DNA of 64,000 nucleotides from Rhodospirillaceae bacterium (GCA_018674495.1 JABHAA010000052.1:1-64000); one strand, 5' to 3'; counted from the first letter of the stretch, positions 49,041-57,877 are shown. Notes: generated by a model from the sequence alone, not told the origin. Translations and numbers: made by a program.

Positions 49041-49946
49041 ATGCGCCCGATAGCAATCAGCCTTGGCGCATTGCTGCTGTTGGCTGGCTGCGTCGCCTCC
49101 AGCCGGGCGACCCAAGACAAGGAATTTGCGGCGGCCATCACCGATACCGGCTGCGCTCAAGCAAAACATTTCCTTGAAGTCTCCAAAGCCAAACTGCCAG
49201 CCGGCCAGCAAAAACCGTTCCTGCGCGCTGGCTGCACCGGCGATCAGTTGATCGTACAAAGCAACGGCATCCCCAATTTCGAATTTGTGCCGGTAACCCC
49301 CAATCCCTTGCAGGCGCAGAATTATACTTGGCGCATTCCAAGGCACCCGCGCGTGGCCGCGGCCCAGCAGCAGGTGCCGCTCTTGGGACCAATCGCCGTG
49401 GCGGTCAATGGCTTGCCCATCTTCGGCCCCAACGAGGCGCCCCAGCACGGCACCGCCGATCCTCTGTTGGATCAGCTTTTAGATTTCTGCAGCGGACACA
49501 CAGCGCGCGGCGGCGTTTATCATTTCCACGTCATGCCACGCTGCCTGTTCGATTCCATCGACGGGCGCACATCGTTGGTGGTCGGCTATGCGTTCGACGG
49601 CTATCCCATTTTGGCGCCGTGGGAATGCACGGACCGGTCCTGCCAGAAGGTGCGCAAGATAAAATCGAGTTGGCGCAAAATGGACAGTCAGCGCCATGTT
49701 TGGCGGTCCAACAAATACCAGGCCGGCGCTGGTGATCTTGACCGCTGCAACGGCATGACACGGCCTGACGGCACCTACGCCTATTACGCCACCGATAAAT
49801 TTCCCTATTTCCTGTCCTGCTACCACGGCGAGGCGTCTTTCGGCCATGATGGTGCTCGGCGCGCCGGCCCACCGCCCGGTGGTGGAATTGGAGGCCGGCC
49901 GCCGGGCCCGCCGCCGCGCCGGCCGGGTGGCTTCGGCCCCCGTTAG
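49041..49946 (+). CDS. YHYH-domain lipoprotein
   Basis: A 301-residue lipoprotein. The signal ends in a lipobox (LLLLAGC, Cys17). The central YHYH-type domain has GLPIFGPNEAPQHG, GGVYHFHVMPRCLF and GYAFDGYPILAPWE, followed by DGTYAYYATDKFPYFLSCYHG. The histidine-rich pattern suggests metal (possibly copper) binding, but the family has no fixed function. Six other cysteines could form disulfides. The tail is rich in Gly, Pro and Arg. A gene for another exported protein starts seven bases later, so they are probably co-expressed. Confidence 0.85.
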   Translation: MRPIAISLGALLLLAGCVASSRATQDKEFAAAITDTGCAQAKHFLEVSKAKLPAGQQKPFLRAGCTGDQLIVQSNGIPNFEFVPVTPNPLQAQNYTWRIPRHPRVAAAQQQVPLLGPIAVAVNGLPIFGPNEAPQHGTADPLLDQLLDFCSGHTARGGVYHFHVMPRCLFDSIDGRTSLVVGYAFDGYPILAPWECTDRSCQKVRKIKSSWRKMDSQRHVWRSNKYQAGAGDLDRCNGMTRPDGTYAYYATDKFPYFLSCYHGEASFGHDGARRAGPPPGGGIGGRPPGPPPRRPGGFGPR

Positions 49947-49952
49947 CAGCCT

Positions 49953-50627
49953 GTGCGCGCGATCATTTTTGTCCTTGCGCTCGTTCTCCCATTGGCCGCC
50001 CCGGCGGCAGGGGAGATTGTGGTTCGCCTGGATTTTGCCGACGCCGCTCCGGTAATCACCACCGATCTCGGTTATGCGGTGCGCATCGGGCGTGGGCAAG
50101 TTGTAAGCTTCGCGGTTTCGCTGGTGCCATGCTCCAACGGCGACCGCTCCGGAGGGGCTGGTTCCGGCCTCTTTATTTCCAGCGCCCGGGCTGGCCATGT
50201 GAGCGGTCTGTTGCCGGGCCAGTTGATCAAGCCGGTGGCCGAAGTGTTGCACCGGCCCCAGCCCACCCCGTTCGGCCAGCTCGTACCGCCGATCCGGGAC
50301 TATTGCCAGGCTCATTATGTGGCCGCCGGGGCGAGCCAGCTTGGCGGGCTGAGCATGCGCATCGAAGGCGCGTGGCGCCGGGGGAATAACGCGTGGCGGC
50401 AGTTCCGTGCCGAATCTTCGGCCAGCTTTGGCGCCTTCTTCTCCTTGCGGGATGCGGGCGGGGCGCCTTATCGGGGTTCGGTCGCCGGTTTTAAAAGCCT
50501 GACCCTGACCCGGGATTTGGCCCGCCTGTTTGATGGCGTCCGATTTGCCGATGGCGGCGCCGCCGAAATGAGCAAGCGCATCCTCAGAAATTTTGTCAAC
50601 CATACCCATGTCCGCCTGACGCCCTAA
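49953..50627 (+). CDS. Exported protein of unknown function
   Basis: A 224-residue protein from a GTG start with a clear signal peptide (MRAIIFVLALVLPLAAPAAG). The mature part has beta-strand-like sequence (VVRLDFADAAPVITTDLGYAV) and two cysteines (SLVPCSNGD, RDYCQAHY). I recognise no family. It follows the YHYH lipoprotein by seven bases and may be a partner of it. It is convergent with the beta-lactamase-fold gene. Confidence 0.7.
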   Translation: MRAIIFVLALVLPLAAPAAGEIVVRLDFADAAPVITTDLGYAVRIGRGQVVSFAVSLVPCSNGDRSGGAGSGLFISSARAGHVSGLLPGQLIKPVAEVLHRPQPTPFGQLVPPIRDYCQAHYVAAGASQLGGLSMRIEGAWRRGNNAWRQFRAESSASFGAFFSLRDAGGAPYRGSVAGFKSLTLTRDLARLFDGVRFADGGAAEMSKRILRNFVNHTHVRLTP

Positions 50628-51661
50628 TTGAGGCTTCGCGTCTCTCCGATCCGCATCAGCATTTTATTGATCCCCGGTGCCGGCGCGGCTTCGAAGCGCT
50701 GCTTGGCCTCTATCGGTTTGTCGGCTCCTAGCGGCAGGGTGCCCCAATGCATGCCGATCGCGGTGGCCGCGCCCATGATGCGCGCTAGCTCCAGGGCTTC
50801 TTCCGGGTTGACGTGGACCGGGCGCATGAAGTTCCGGGGCAAAAATGCGCCGATGGGCACCAGTGCGGTATCGACGGGGCCAATGCGACGCGCGATCTCT
50901 TTTTCGAAAATTGGTCCCAAGGCAGTATCGCCGGCGAACCAAATTCGGTGCTCGGGCGCGGTCATCACGAAGCCGGACCAGAGGGTCTGATTGACATCGA
51001 ACAGGCCCCGGTTGGAGCGGTGAATGGCCGGCGTCGCCTGGAAATTGACGGCACCAACATGATCTGTGTCGTACCAATCCATCTCGCGCACATTGGTAAA
51101 GCCCAATTCGCGGATCGGTTCGGCGAGGCCGAGGGGCGCCAAAACCCGCACCTTGGGATGGCTGCTTGCGATGCGCTTCAAAGCCGGGGCATCGAAGGAG
51201 TCGTAGTGATTGTGGGAGATGACGATCACGTCGATCTTCGGCAAGGCGTTTAAAGCAATGCCCGGCGGCGCGAACCGCTTTGGGCCCACGAAGGAGAACG
51301 GCGAAGCGCGCTCCGAAAAAAACGGATCGGTCAGAATGTTGAGCCCGCCGAGGCGGATCAGAAACGTTGCGTGCCCGATCCAGGTCAGATTTGGGCCGGG
51401 CGCCGATTTCGTGCTGGGTTTGGCGAGCACATGGCCGACCGGTAAAATGTCCGGCTCCGGCGTTTCCGTCAGGCGGCGAAATACAAATCCGATAAAGCGA
51501 AACGGTTTGATATCACGCGCCCGGCTGCCGGGCGGATTGCGGAAACCTTCGGTCGTGTGATGATGTTTTGATCCATCGAAAAAGCCCTCTTCATCAATGC
51601 CTTGCGAGCATGCGGCGAGAAGAAACGCCAGAATCGCAAAGGTGCCGAGCCGCATATTCAT
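50624..51661 (-). CDS. Metallo-beta-lactamase-fold lipoprotein hydrolase
   Basis: A 345-residue protein. ATG 51661 gives a lipoprotein signal (LGTFAILAFLLAACSQG, Cys near residue 18). The hydrolase domain is of the UlaG/NAPE-PLD type: TWIGHATFLIRLGGLNILTD, the metal motif SHNHYDSFD, WFAGDTALG and GMHWGTLPLG. The second aspartate of HxHxDH is replaced by Ser-Phe-Asp spacing as in this subgroup. A phospholipase D or lactonase-like role is possible. It starts four bases after the cyclase stop. Confidence 0.85.
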   Translation of the reverse strand: MNMRLGTFAILAFLLAACSQGIDEEGFFDGSKHHHTTEGFRNPPGSRARDIKPFRFIGFVFRRLTETPEPDILPVGHVLAKPSTKSAPGPNLTWIGHATFLIRLGGLNILTDPFFSERASPFSFVGPKRFAPPGIALNALPKIDVIVISHNHYDSFDAPALKRIASSHPKVRVLAPLGLAEPIRELGFTNVREMDWYDTDHVGAVNFQATPAIHRSNRGLFDVNQTLWSGFVMTAPEHRIWFAGDTALGPIFEKEIARRIGPVDTALVPIGAFLPRNFMRPVHVNPEEALELARIMGAATAIGMHWGTLPLGADKPIEAKQRFEAAPAPGINKMLMRIGETRSLN

Positions 51662-51665
51662 TGCT

Positions 51666-53264
51666 CTATTCGGGCGCTGCGAAGGCATCGTCCGGCAGAG
51701 TGAACAACTCGTGCTCCTCGGCGACGCCGCGCAAGGAATGGTGGCCCATGGATACCAATTGATCGGGAAAGCATTGGCGGAATTCATCCGACATGAGGAC
51801 CGGCCGGTCCAGGGTCTTGGTCAGGGCCTCGATGCGGCCCGCTTCGTTGGCGGCTGGCCCGATGACGGTAAATTCGAGGCGCGATTCCGAGCCGATATTG
51901 CCGTAGGTGACGTCGCCCAGATGCAGTCCGATGCCATAGCCGATGGCGTCCAGGCCGCCCTTGACGCGCAACACGTTCAGCTCCGCCATGCGCCCGACGG
52001 CAGCCCTGGCCGCCGCTACCGCCTGGCCGGTGGCGACGCAGCGCCCGCCATCGTCATATTCATCGATGGGAAAAATGGCCAGGGCGGCATCGCCGATAAA
52101 GCGCAGAACTTCGCCGCCGGCATCCAGCACCGCGTCGGCCATGGTTTCCAGGAACTGATTGAGCATATCCAGATAGGCCTTGCGCTCCATACTTTCCGAT
52201 AGTGGCGTCGAGTTCCTGAGATCGCAGAACCAGATGACCGCGTGAATATCTTCGCCGTCGCCGCGCCGAACCAGCCCGTCCAGGACCCGCTCGCCGGTTT
52301 GCTTGCCAAGGAAGGTGTCCAAAAGGGTCACCGCCGTCCGCCTGAGATAATGCATCTCAATCAAACGGCTGATGATCGGGATCACTTCATAGATATAGCC
52401 AAGATCGTCGGTGGAAAATCCACCTTCGCGTTGCGATGAAAGGGAAAACGCATTGACCTGACCGTCCGAAAACACCATCGGCATGGCCACGTAATCAGTT
52501 GCGCCTTCTTCCAGTAAATCTTTCAGCACCGGATAGTCCAGTTGTGGGTTTTTCGTATCGAGACGGCGGCGCACACCGCCGGCGCCTTCGAGGATCGGCG
52601 CGAACGGGCTGTTGGTGAACTGTTCTGCATCGACCATGGTGCGGTCGGCTTGAAACTCGGCGATCTCGGAATCGCCATTGGTCCAAGTAAATATGCGCGC
52701 ATAGAGCTGTGGATGCAGGGTGCGGATAATCAGTCGGAAGCGGTGTATGGGAATGCCGTACTCGACCAGCCCGCTGCAAAATTTATAGACAAGATCATCG
52801 GTGGATTTGGCGCTCCAGGCGTCGTGCATCAGCCACTGCGCCAGGGGGTTTATGCCGGTCGGTTCGGCATCGCGCTCCGGCGCGTCGATCATTTCACCGT
52901 TCAGATACCAGCCATCCATCCGGTCCCAGTAAAAGGCGACGTGACCGGCGATGGCCGCCACATTGTCATCGGGCATATTATAGCCCCAGGCGGCGTTGGA
53001 TTCGGTCCGCTCACCCACCTTCAAGGACCAGTAGGTGGCATCGCCCTTGAAGGCGCAAAGGCTGGTCAATTCGCTGGCAACCAGAAACTCTTGGCGCACA
53101 TCCTCCATGGGAAAATAATAGGTCGGGGTCAGGCTCGATTCGTGAAGCGTGATCACCCGGTCCGATTGGACGATAATTTCGCCATTGAATTCGACGCGAA
53201 CCGTGCCATCCAAAGGCTCCAAGGTCAGACGATAGCCTTCACCGGGTGAAATTTGTTGATCCAT
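51666..53264 (-). CDS. DUF427-adenylate/guanylate cyclase fusion protein
   Basis: A 532-residue protein. The N-terminal DUF427 domain (about residues 1-105) has VRVEFNGEIIVQSDRVITLHE and FKGDATYWSL. A middle sensory stretch (about 120-330) follows, then a class III cyclase domain (about 350-525). Metal-binding residues are in FCDLRNSTPLSE and FIGDAALAIFP, with the transition-state pair region GPAANEAGRIEAL. It should make cAMP or cGMP in the cytoplasm. AGGAGGAGA before ATG 53264 is a very strong ribosome-binding site. It is upstream of the beta-lactamase-fold gene by four bases. Confidence 0.85.
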   Translation of the reverse strand: MDQQISPGEGYRLTLEPLDGTVRVEFNGEIIVQSDRVITLHESSLTPTYYFPMEDVRQEFLVASELTSLCAFKGDATYWSLKVGERTESNAAWGYNMPDDNVAAIAGHVAFYWDRMDGWYLNGEMIDAPERDAEPTGINPLAQWLMHDAWSAKSTDDLVYKFCSGLVEYGIPIHRFRLIIRTLHPQLYARIFTWTNGDSEIAEFQADRTMVDAEQFTNSPFAPILEGAGGVRRRLDTKNPQLDYPVLKDLLEEGATDYVAMPMVFSDGQVNAFSLSSQREGGFSTDDLGYIYEVIPIISRLIEMHYLRRTAVTLLDTFLGKQTGERVLDGLVRRGDGEDIHAVIWFCDLRNSTPLSESMERKAYLDMLNQFLETMADAVLDAGGEVLRFIGDAALAIFPIDEYDDGGRCVATGQAVAAARAAVGRMAELNVLRVKGGLDAIGYGIGLHLGDVTYGNIGSESRLEFTVIGPAANEAGRIEALTKTLDRPVLMSDEFRQCFPDQLVSMGHHSLRGVAEEHELFTLPDDAFAAPE

Positions 53265-53407
53265 ATTGCATCTCCTCCTGTTCTCACATATAGCCGATTT
53301 TTTGCCCATGGGTAGTGGCAAAAGGTAATTGGGTGTCACATTGGGGTTATTGGCAGAATTTTTCGCCCTCTTTCGCTTCCGGCTGGATTGAGGCAAACTC
53401 CCGGCCC

Positions 53408-55453
53408 ATGAAAAACCTCTATGACGAAAAGCAAGCGGCGCGCATGGCGCGGCAATATGCAAAAGGCGGGGCGCATGCGGATCTGGCGCATCGCCTCTAT
53501 ACATCCAGGCTATTGGGCGGTGATGCCGCCCTGGTGCGCCACGGCGGCGGCAACACGTCGTTGAAGGCACCCGCCTGCGATGCCGCCGGGCGCCTTGTTG
53601 ATGCGCTCTATATAAAAGGCAGCGGCCACAATCTGGCGGCCCTGGATATGGATGGATTGCCAGCCCTCGATCTGGCGCAATTGCTGGCCCTCAAAGGGCG
53701 GCGTCGGCTGGACGATACTCAAATGGTGCGCGCCTTGCGCGCCGCGCGTCTGGATGCGGATGCGCCCACCCCATCGGTCGAAACCCTGCTGCACGCGTTC
53801 CTTCCGCACAAATTCATCGATCACACCCACGCCGATGCGGTACTGGCGCTGACCAACCAACCAAACGGCGCCCGCCTTTGCACAGAGGTCTTTGGCGACA
53901 AGGTGATTGTTCAGCCCTACGCCATGTCCGGCTTCAAGCTGGCCAAGGAAGCGGCTAGGCTGGCTGCCGACAATCCCCGTGCCCAGGCGCTGGTGGTCCT
54001 CAAACACGGGCTGTTTATATTCGGCGATAGCGCCAAGCAGGCCTATGGCCGCATGGTGCGGCTGGTCTCGGCGGCCGAGCGCCACGTGCGCGCCGCGCCT
54101 CGCCGCGCCGCGCCGGCGCGCGCCAAGCCACGGGTCGCCATCGATGCCGCACAACTGGCGCCGATCTTGCGCGGCGCCGTCGCCGGTGTTTTGGATAATG
54201 GCGATAGAAGCCGCATGATCGCGGAATTTCGCGGCGGCAAGCCGGTTCGGAACTTTGTCGATAATCCCCGATTGGCGCGCCTCGCCGCCAAGGGTCCGGC
54301 GACCCCTGATCATGTGATCTGGACCAAGCCGAGGCCACTGATTCTGCCCTTCATTGGACCCGGCAATGGCGCTGAGGCCAAAATACCTAAGGTGGTGGCC
54401 GCTTACGCCAAGGATTACCGGGCCTATGTGGCCCGCTACCGGCGCCGGCTGGACGGCAAAGTTGCGCCCCTTGATGCGTTCCCGCAGGTGGTGCTGGCGC
54501 CCGGATTGGGATTGTTCGGTCTCGGTGCGTCCGTGCGGGAAGCCGCCATCGCTGCCGATCTTTTCGAAACCAACATCAAGATCATCACCGATGCGGCGCG
54601 CATCGGCACCTACGCGCCGGCGTCCGAAGCCGATTTGTTCGACATTGAATACTGGCCGCCGGAACAGGCCAAGCGCGCCGCCAAGGGCACCGCTTTGCCC
54701 CTGGCCGGACAGGTGGCGCTGGTCACCGGCGGCGGCTCCGGCATCGGCGCTGCGACGGCGGCGCTTTTCGCGGCCCAGGGCGCTGCGACATTGGTGCTTG
54801 ATCTGGACGCCGCCGCCGCCGCCGCCGTGGCCGGGGACATCGGCGGCATCGCCCTTGGCTGCGACGTCACCGATACGCACGATGTGGCGCGTGCCTTCGA
54901 TCATATCTGCCGCAATTTCGGCGGCGTCGATATCGTGGTTTCCAACGCCGGCGCCGCTTGGCAGGGGGAGATCGGCACCGTCGATGACGCGGTATTGCGC
55001 AAAAGTTTCGAATTGAACTTCTTCGCCCATCAAAGCATCGCCCAGAACGCGGTCCGCGTCATGCGCGCGCAAGGCACTGGCGGCTGTTTGTTGTTCAACG
55101 CCTCGAAACAGGCGGTCAATCCGGGCGCCGATTTCGGCCCGTACGGATTGCCCAAGGCTGCGACCTTGTTTCTGACCCGCCAATATGCGGTGGATCACGG
55201 CAAGGACGGCATTCGCACCGGCGCCGTCAACGCCGATCGCATCCGTTCCGGCCTGTTGACCGGCAAGATGATCAACGTCCGCTCCAAGGCGCGCGGCTTG
55301 AGCGAGGGCGATTACATGGCCGGCAACCTGCTCGGCCGCGAAGTGACCGCCGAAGACGTGGCCCGCGCATTCCTCGATCTGGCCCTGGCGCGGGCCTCCA
55401 CCGGCGCCGTGATCACCGTCGACGGCGGCAATATCGCGGCGGCGCTGCGCTAA
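53408..55453 (+). CDS. Bifunctional class II aldolase/short-chain dehydrogenase (RhaD-like)
   Basis: A 681-residue fusion. The N-terminal class II aldolase has GGNTSLKAPACDAAG, KGSGHNLAALDMDGL, FIDHTHADAVLAL and KHGLFIFGDSAKQAYGRMV. The C-terminal short-chain dehydrogenase has VALVTGGGSGIGAATAALF, SNAGAAWQGEIGTVD and the Tyr-x3-Lys motif YGLPK. This matches rhamnulose-1-phosphate aldolase/lactaldehyde dehydrogenase-type proteins, but no rhamnose or kinase genes are nearby. ATG 53408 matches the aldolase start. Confidence 0.88.
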   Translation: MKNLYDEKQAARMARQYAKGGAHADLAHRLYTSRLLGGDAALVRHGGGNTSLKAPACDAAGRLVDALYIKGSGHNLAALDMDGLPALDLAQLLALKGRRRLDDTQMVRALRAARLDADAPTPSVETLLHAFLPHKFIDHTHADAVLALTNQPNGARLCTEVFGDKVIVQPYAMSGFKLAKEAARLAADNPRAQALVVLKHGLFIFGDSAKQAYGRMVRLVSAAERHVRAAPRRAAPARAKPRVAIDAAQLAPILRGAVAGVLDNGDRSRMIAEFRGGKPVRNFVDNPRLARLAAKGPATPDHVIWTKPRPLILPFIGPGNGAEAKIPKVVAAYAKDYRAYVARYRRRLDGKVAPLDAFPQVVLAPGLGLFGLGASVREAAIAADLFETNIKIITDAARIGTYAPASEADLFDIEYWPPEQAKRAAKGTALPLAGQVALVTGGGSGIGAATAALFAAQGAATLVLDLDAAAAAAVAGDIGGIALGCDVTDTHDVARAFDHICRNFGGVDIVVSNAGAAWQGEIGTVDDAVLRKSFELNFFAHQSIAQNAVRVMRAQGTGGCLLFNASKQAVNPGADFGPYGLPKAATLFLTRQYAVDHGKDGIRTGAVNADRIRSGLLTGKMINVRSKARGLSEGDYMAGNLLGREVTAEDVARAFLDLALARASTGAVITVDGGNIAAALR

Positions 55454-55751
55454 AAGTAAAGCCATTGTCTTTGGTTTAGAGTTATGTTTCCGGCGCATGG
55501 CTGGGTGCGACATGCAACACCGGCTTCGGCATGGATATCATCGTCATTTATACATATTTATGGACATTTTTGCTGGCTTCGGACTGATATCAACGACGAA
55601 AATCCTCATTCGCACCGGTTAATCGGGGGTTGCCATGCATTGAAAGCATAGGGGCGGATTTGCACGCAAAATTGCCTATCAACGAGGCTTAGACGCGCAT
55701 AAATCATATAGAACGTATGCTGAACAATTCATGCGATCCGGGCCAGGGAGG

Positions 55752-55780
55752 TTGAAGATTTATCCGTAGCTTGTATGATA
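55752..55780 (+). promoter_or_regulatory. Promoter of the Phd/VapC operon
   Basis: TTGAAG at 55752-55757 and TATGAT at 55774-55779 with a 16-base spacer make a good sigma-70 promoter. Its start site would fall inside the adjacent operators. Confidence 0.6.
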
Positions 55781-55781
55781 A

Positions 55782-55809
55782 TATGACCATAGTCATGACC
55801 ATGGTCATA
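55782..55809 (+). promoter_or_regulatory. Two tandem palindromic operators
   Basis: ATGACCATAGTCAT (55783-55796) and the perfect palindrome ATGACCATGGTCAT (55795-55808) lie back to back just downstream of the -10 element. This arrangement is typical for autorepression of Phd-type modules by the antitoxin or toxin-antitoxin complex. Confidence 0.75.
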
Positions 55810-55823
55810 TAGGAGCAAAGCCC

Positions 55824-56051
55824 ATGCAAACCATGTCCGCGTCCGAATTCAAGGCCAAATGCCTGAATATTATGGATGAAGTGGCGGCCAGCGGTGAGCC
55901 GGTGACCATCACCAAGAACGGCAAACCTGTGGCGCAGCTTGGTCCGTGCAAATCGAAGCCGAAATCTTTGTTCGGAATCGACAAGGACAATATAGAAATC
56001 AAGGGTGATATCATTTCCCCCATCGATGTGGAATGGGAAGCCAACCAGTGA
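55824..56051 (+). CDS. Phd/YefM-family antitoxin
   Basis: A 75-residue antitoxin: SASEFKAKCLNIMDEVAAS and VTITKNGKPVAQL are the DNA-binding family pattern; the C-terminal 30 residues would neutralise the toxin. The tandem operators upstream imply autoregulation. Its stop overlaps the toxin start (GTGA). Confidence 0.9.
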   Translation: MQTMSASEFKAKCLNIMDEVAASGEPVTITKNGKPVAQLGPCKSKPKSLFGIDKDNIEIKGDIISPIDVEWEANQ

Positions 56052-56449
56052 TTCTGGCTGATACCCACGCTTTGCTCTGGCTGGTAACCGGTCACGCGAA
56101 CTTGGGGCCGAGGGCGATCGAACTAATCGGCGAAGCGCTGAAAGAGGACGTCGGCCATGTCTCGGCAATGAGTTTTTGGGAAATCGCCATGCTGATATCA
56201 AAGGACCGGCTCGAATTCCGATATACGTTGCAAGAATGGCGGCGGCGGTCGCTGGAGAGGGGCTTTTCCGAAGTTCCTGTTTCCGGAGACATCGGCATAG
56301 CGGCGGTTGAGCTTGCAGACCTTCATGCCGATCCGGCGGACCGGATCATTGTGGCTACGGCGGTTCTGAACGGAATGACGCTGATTACCGCCGACCGGCG
56401 TATCCTAGATTGGCCGGGACAGCTTCTACGCCACGAAGCGCGGCTTTAG
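56048..56449 (+). CDS. VapC-like PIN-domain toxin
   Basis: A 133-residue PIN ribonuclease. Acidic residues are Asp5 (ILADTHALLW), Glu45 (SFWEIAML), Asp95/Asp98 (DPADRII) and Asp116 (TADRRI). GTG 56048 overlaps the antitoxin stop TGA, giving translational coupling that keeps antitoxin in excess. The target RNA is unknown. Confidence 0.9.
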   Translation: MILADTHALLWLVTGHANLGPRAIELIGEALKEDVGHVSAMSFWEIAMLISKDRLEFRYTLQEWRRRSLERGFSEVPVSGDIGIAAVELADLHADPADRIIVATAVLNGMTLITADRRILDWPGQLLRHEARL

Positions 56450-56565
56450 GACGCATTCCGATCGCAGGATCGTCTCACCCGGCGGACCGTCTAATTCTTG
56501 TCATTTGAAATTATCCACGCCCGACCTATAATCGCTGGAAATAAAATTTATGCGGGGAGGGCACT

Positions 56566-56874
56566 ATGGTTGGCGTACATGATATCGGCGGATTGCCCGC
56601 CGGGCCAATGATCATCGAAGACCATGAAATGGAACCCTGGTTCAAGCTGTTGAACGCTATTGCTGGGGCCATGCGCTCGCGCGGCCATACCACCATCCAC
56701 GAAATGCGGCGTTGCCTCGAAAGCCTGCCGCAAGGGGTCTATGACCGGGGCTATGCGGAGCGCTGGTCCGAGGCGGTTTGCGATCTGTTGGAGGAAAAAG
56801 GGCTGTTGACCAAGGCCGAGGTTCTCGAGCGTATCGCCGAGATGCGGGCTGCCGGCGGCGGCGGCGCGTCATGA
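56566..56874 (+). CDS. Nitrile hydratase beta-subunit N-terminal-like subunit (ScnB-type)
   Basis: A 102-residue subunit equivalent to the N-terminal half of the nitrile hydratase beta chain: HDIGGLPAG, EPWFKLLNAIAGAM, RRCLESLPQGVYDRGYAERW. In thiocyanate hydrolase (ScnB) and the three-part nitrile hydratases this part is a separate protein, as here. It overlaps the next subunit by four bases (ATGA). Confidence 0.85.
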   Translation: MVGVHDIGGLPAGPMIIEDHEMEPWFKLLNAIAGAMRSRGHTTIHEMRRCLESLPQGVYDRGYAERWSEAVCDLLEEKGLLTKAEVLERIAEMRAAGGGGAS

Positions 56875-57212
56875 CCGGCGAGCCCTTGACCGATCCCATC
56901 TTCAAGACCGGCGATCAGGTGCGCATTCACGATTCCAACCCGCCCGGTCACCGCCGGACGCCCGATTATATCAAGGGCAAGATCGGCGTGATTGAGCGCT
57001 ATTGCGGCGCCTTTGTGAACCCGGAGGAAAGCGCCTACGGCTTCGACGGATTGCCCAAGAAACATCTCTACCGCGTGCGCTTCGATCAGACACATATCTG
57101 GGACAAATATGATGGCAACGCCAGCGACACGCTGGATCTAGAAATGTACGAGCACTGGCTGCGGCCCATCAATGCTGCCGCGCCGGAACCAAGAAAGGCG
57201 ATCGTCCAATGA
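56871..57212 (+). CDS. Nitrile hydratase beta-subunit C-terminal-like subunit (ScnA-type)
   Basis: A 113-residue SH3-like subunit equivalent to the C-terminal half of the beta chain: FKTGDQVRIHDSNPPGHRRTPDYIKGKIG, YGFDGLPKKHLYRVRF and a final DLEMYEHWLRP. The arginine in YRVRF probably contacts the cysteine-sulfinate ligands of the metal in the alpha subunit. Both ends overlap neighbouring genes by four bases. Confidence 0.86.
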   Translation: MTGEPLTDPIFKTGDQVRIHDSNPPGHRRTPDYIKGKIGVIERYCGAFVNPEESAYGFDGLPKKHLYRVRFDQTHIWDKYDGNASDTLDLEMYEHWLRPINAAAPEPRKAIVQ

Positions 57213-57877
57213 GCGACAAACAGGTAGAGCTAAACGAGCATGGCCACGAATTGCTGGCCTGGTCCGATGACAGCCGCCACGATGTGGACGAGGCGGATCA
57301 CTACGTGTTGATGGCCGATGCGATCCGCGATCTATTGATCGAAAAGGGCGTCATCAAGGCTGGCGACGTGCGCGAGCAATTGGAGTTTATGGATTCCCGG
57401 TCCGAGGATATGGGTGCCCGCATCGTCGCCCGCGCCTGGGCCAATCCGGATTTCAAGGAACGTCTGCTTGCCAATGGCACCGAAGCAATTAAGGAATTCG
57501 ATATCCCCATGCTGGACGCCGAACTGGTGGTCGTCGAAAACACCAACGAGTTTCACAACATGGTGGTCTGCACCCTTTGCTCCTGTTATCCGCGCACCAT
57601 CCTCGGCATGCCGCCCGATTGGTATAAAAGCAAAACCTACCGGTCCCGCTCGGTCAACGAGCCGCGCGCGGTGTTGAAGGAATTCGGCACCGATCTCGCC
57701 GATGACGTCGCCGTCCGGGTGCACGACAGCAACGCCGATATGCGCTATCTGGTTCTGCCGCTACGCCCTGAAGGCACCGATGGATGGAGCGAGCCGGAGC
57801 TGGCCAAGCTGGTCAGCCGCGATTCCATGATCGGCGTCAGCCCGGCAACGGAGCCGGCAACGGAGCCGGAAACCTAG
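57209..57877 (+). CDS. Cobalt-type nitrile hydratase alpha / thiocyanate hydrolase gamma subunit
   Basis: A 222-residue catalytic subunit. The metal claw is CTLCSCY (Cys121, Cys124, Ser125, Cys126), the cobalt-type sequence; iron types have Ser in place of the first Thr. Surrounding family motifs are ENTNEFHNMVV, YPRTILGMPPDWYKS and MRYLVLPLRPEGT. It hydrates nitriles to amides or hydrolyses thiocyanate; the three-gene layout fits ScnBAC but the substrate cannot be told. The C-terminus has a 12-base tandem repeat (ATEPATEPET). No cobalt activator gene is in the window. Confidence 0.88.
   Translation: MSDKQVELNEHGHELLAWSDDSRHDVDEADHYVLMADAIRDLLIEKGVIKAGDVREQLEFMDSRSEDMGARIVARAWANPDFKERLLANGTEAIKEFDIPMLDAELVVVENTNEFHNMVVCTLCSCYPRTILGMPPDWYKSKTYRSRSVNEPRAVLKEFGTDLADDVAVRVHDSNADMRYLVLPLRPEGTDGWSEPELAKLVSRDSMIGVSPATEPATEPET

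Larger units (their letters stand above)
55454..55823. other. Gap with toxin-antitoxin promoter
   Basis: The first 280 bases show no gene and only short palindromes. Its right end holds the promoter and operators of the toxin-antitoxin pair. Confidence 0.6.

Noticed and set aside
53510..55513. Long minus-strand open frame of 667 codons
   Set aside because: It is the antisense of the aldolase/dehydrogenase fusion, open only because of GC-rich codon use; it has no family features.
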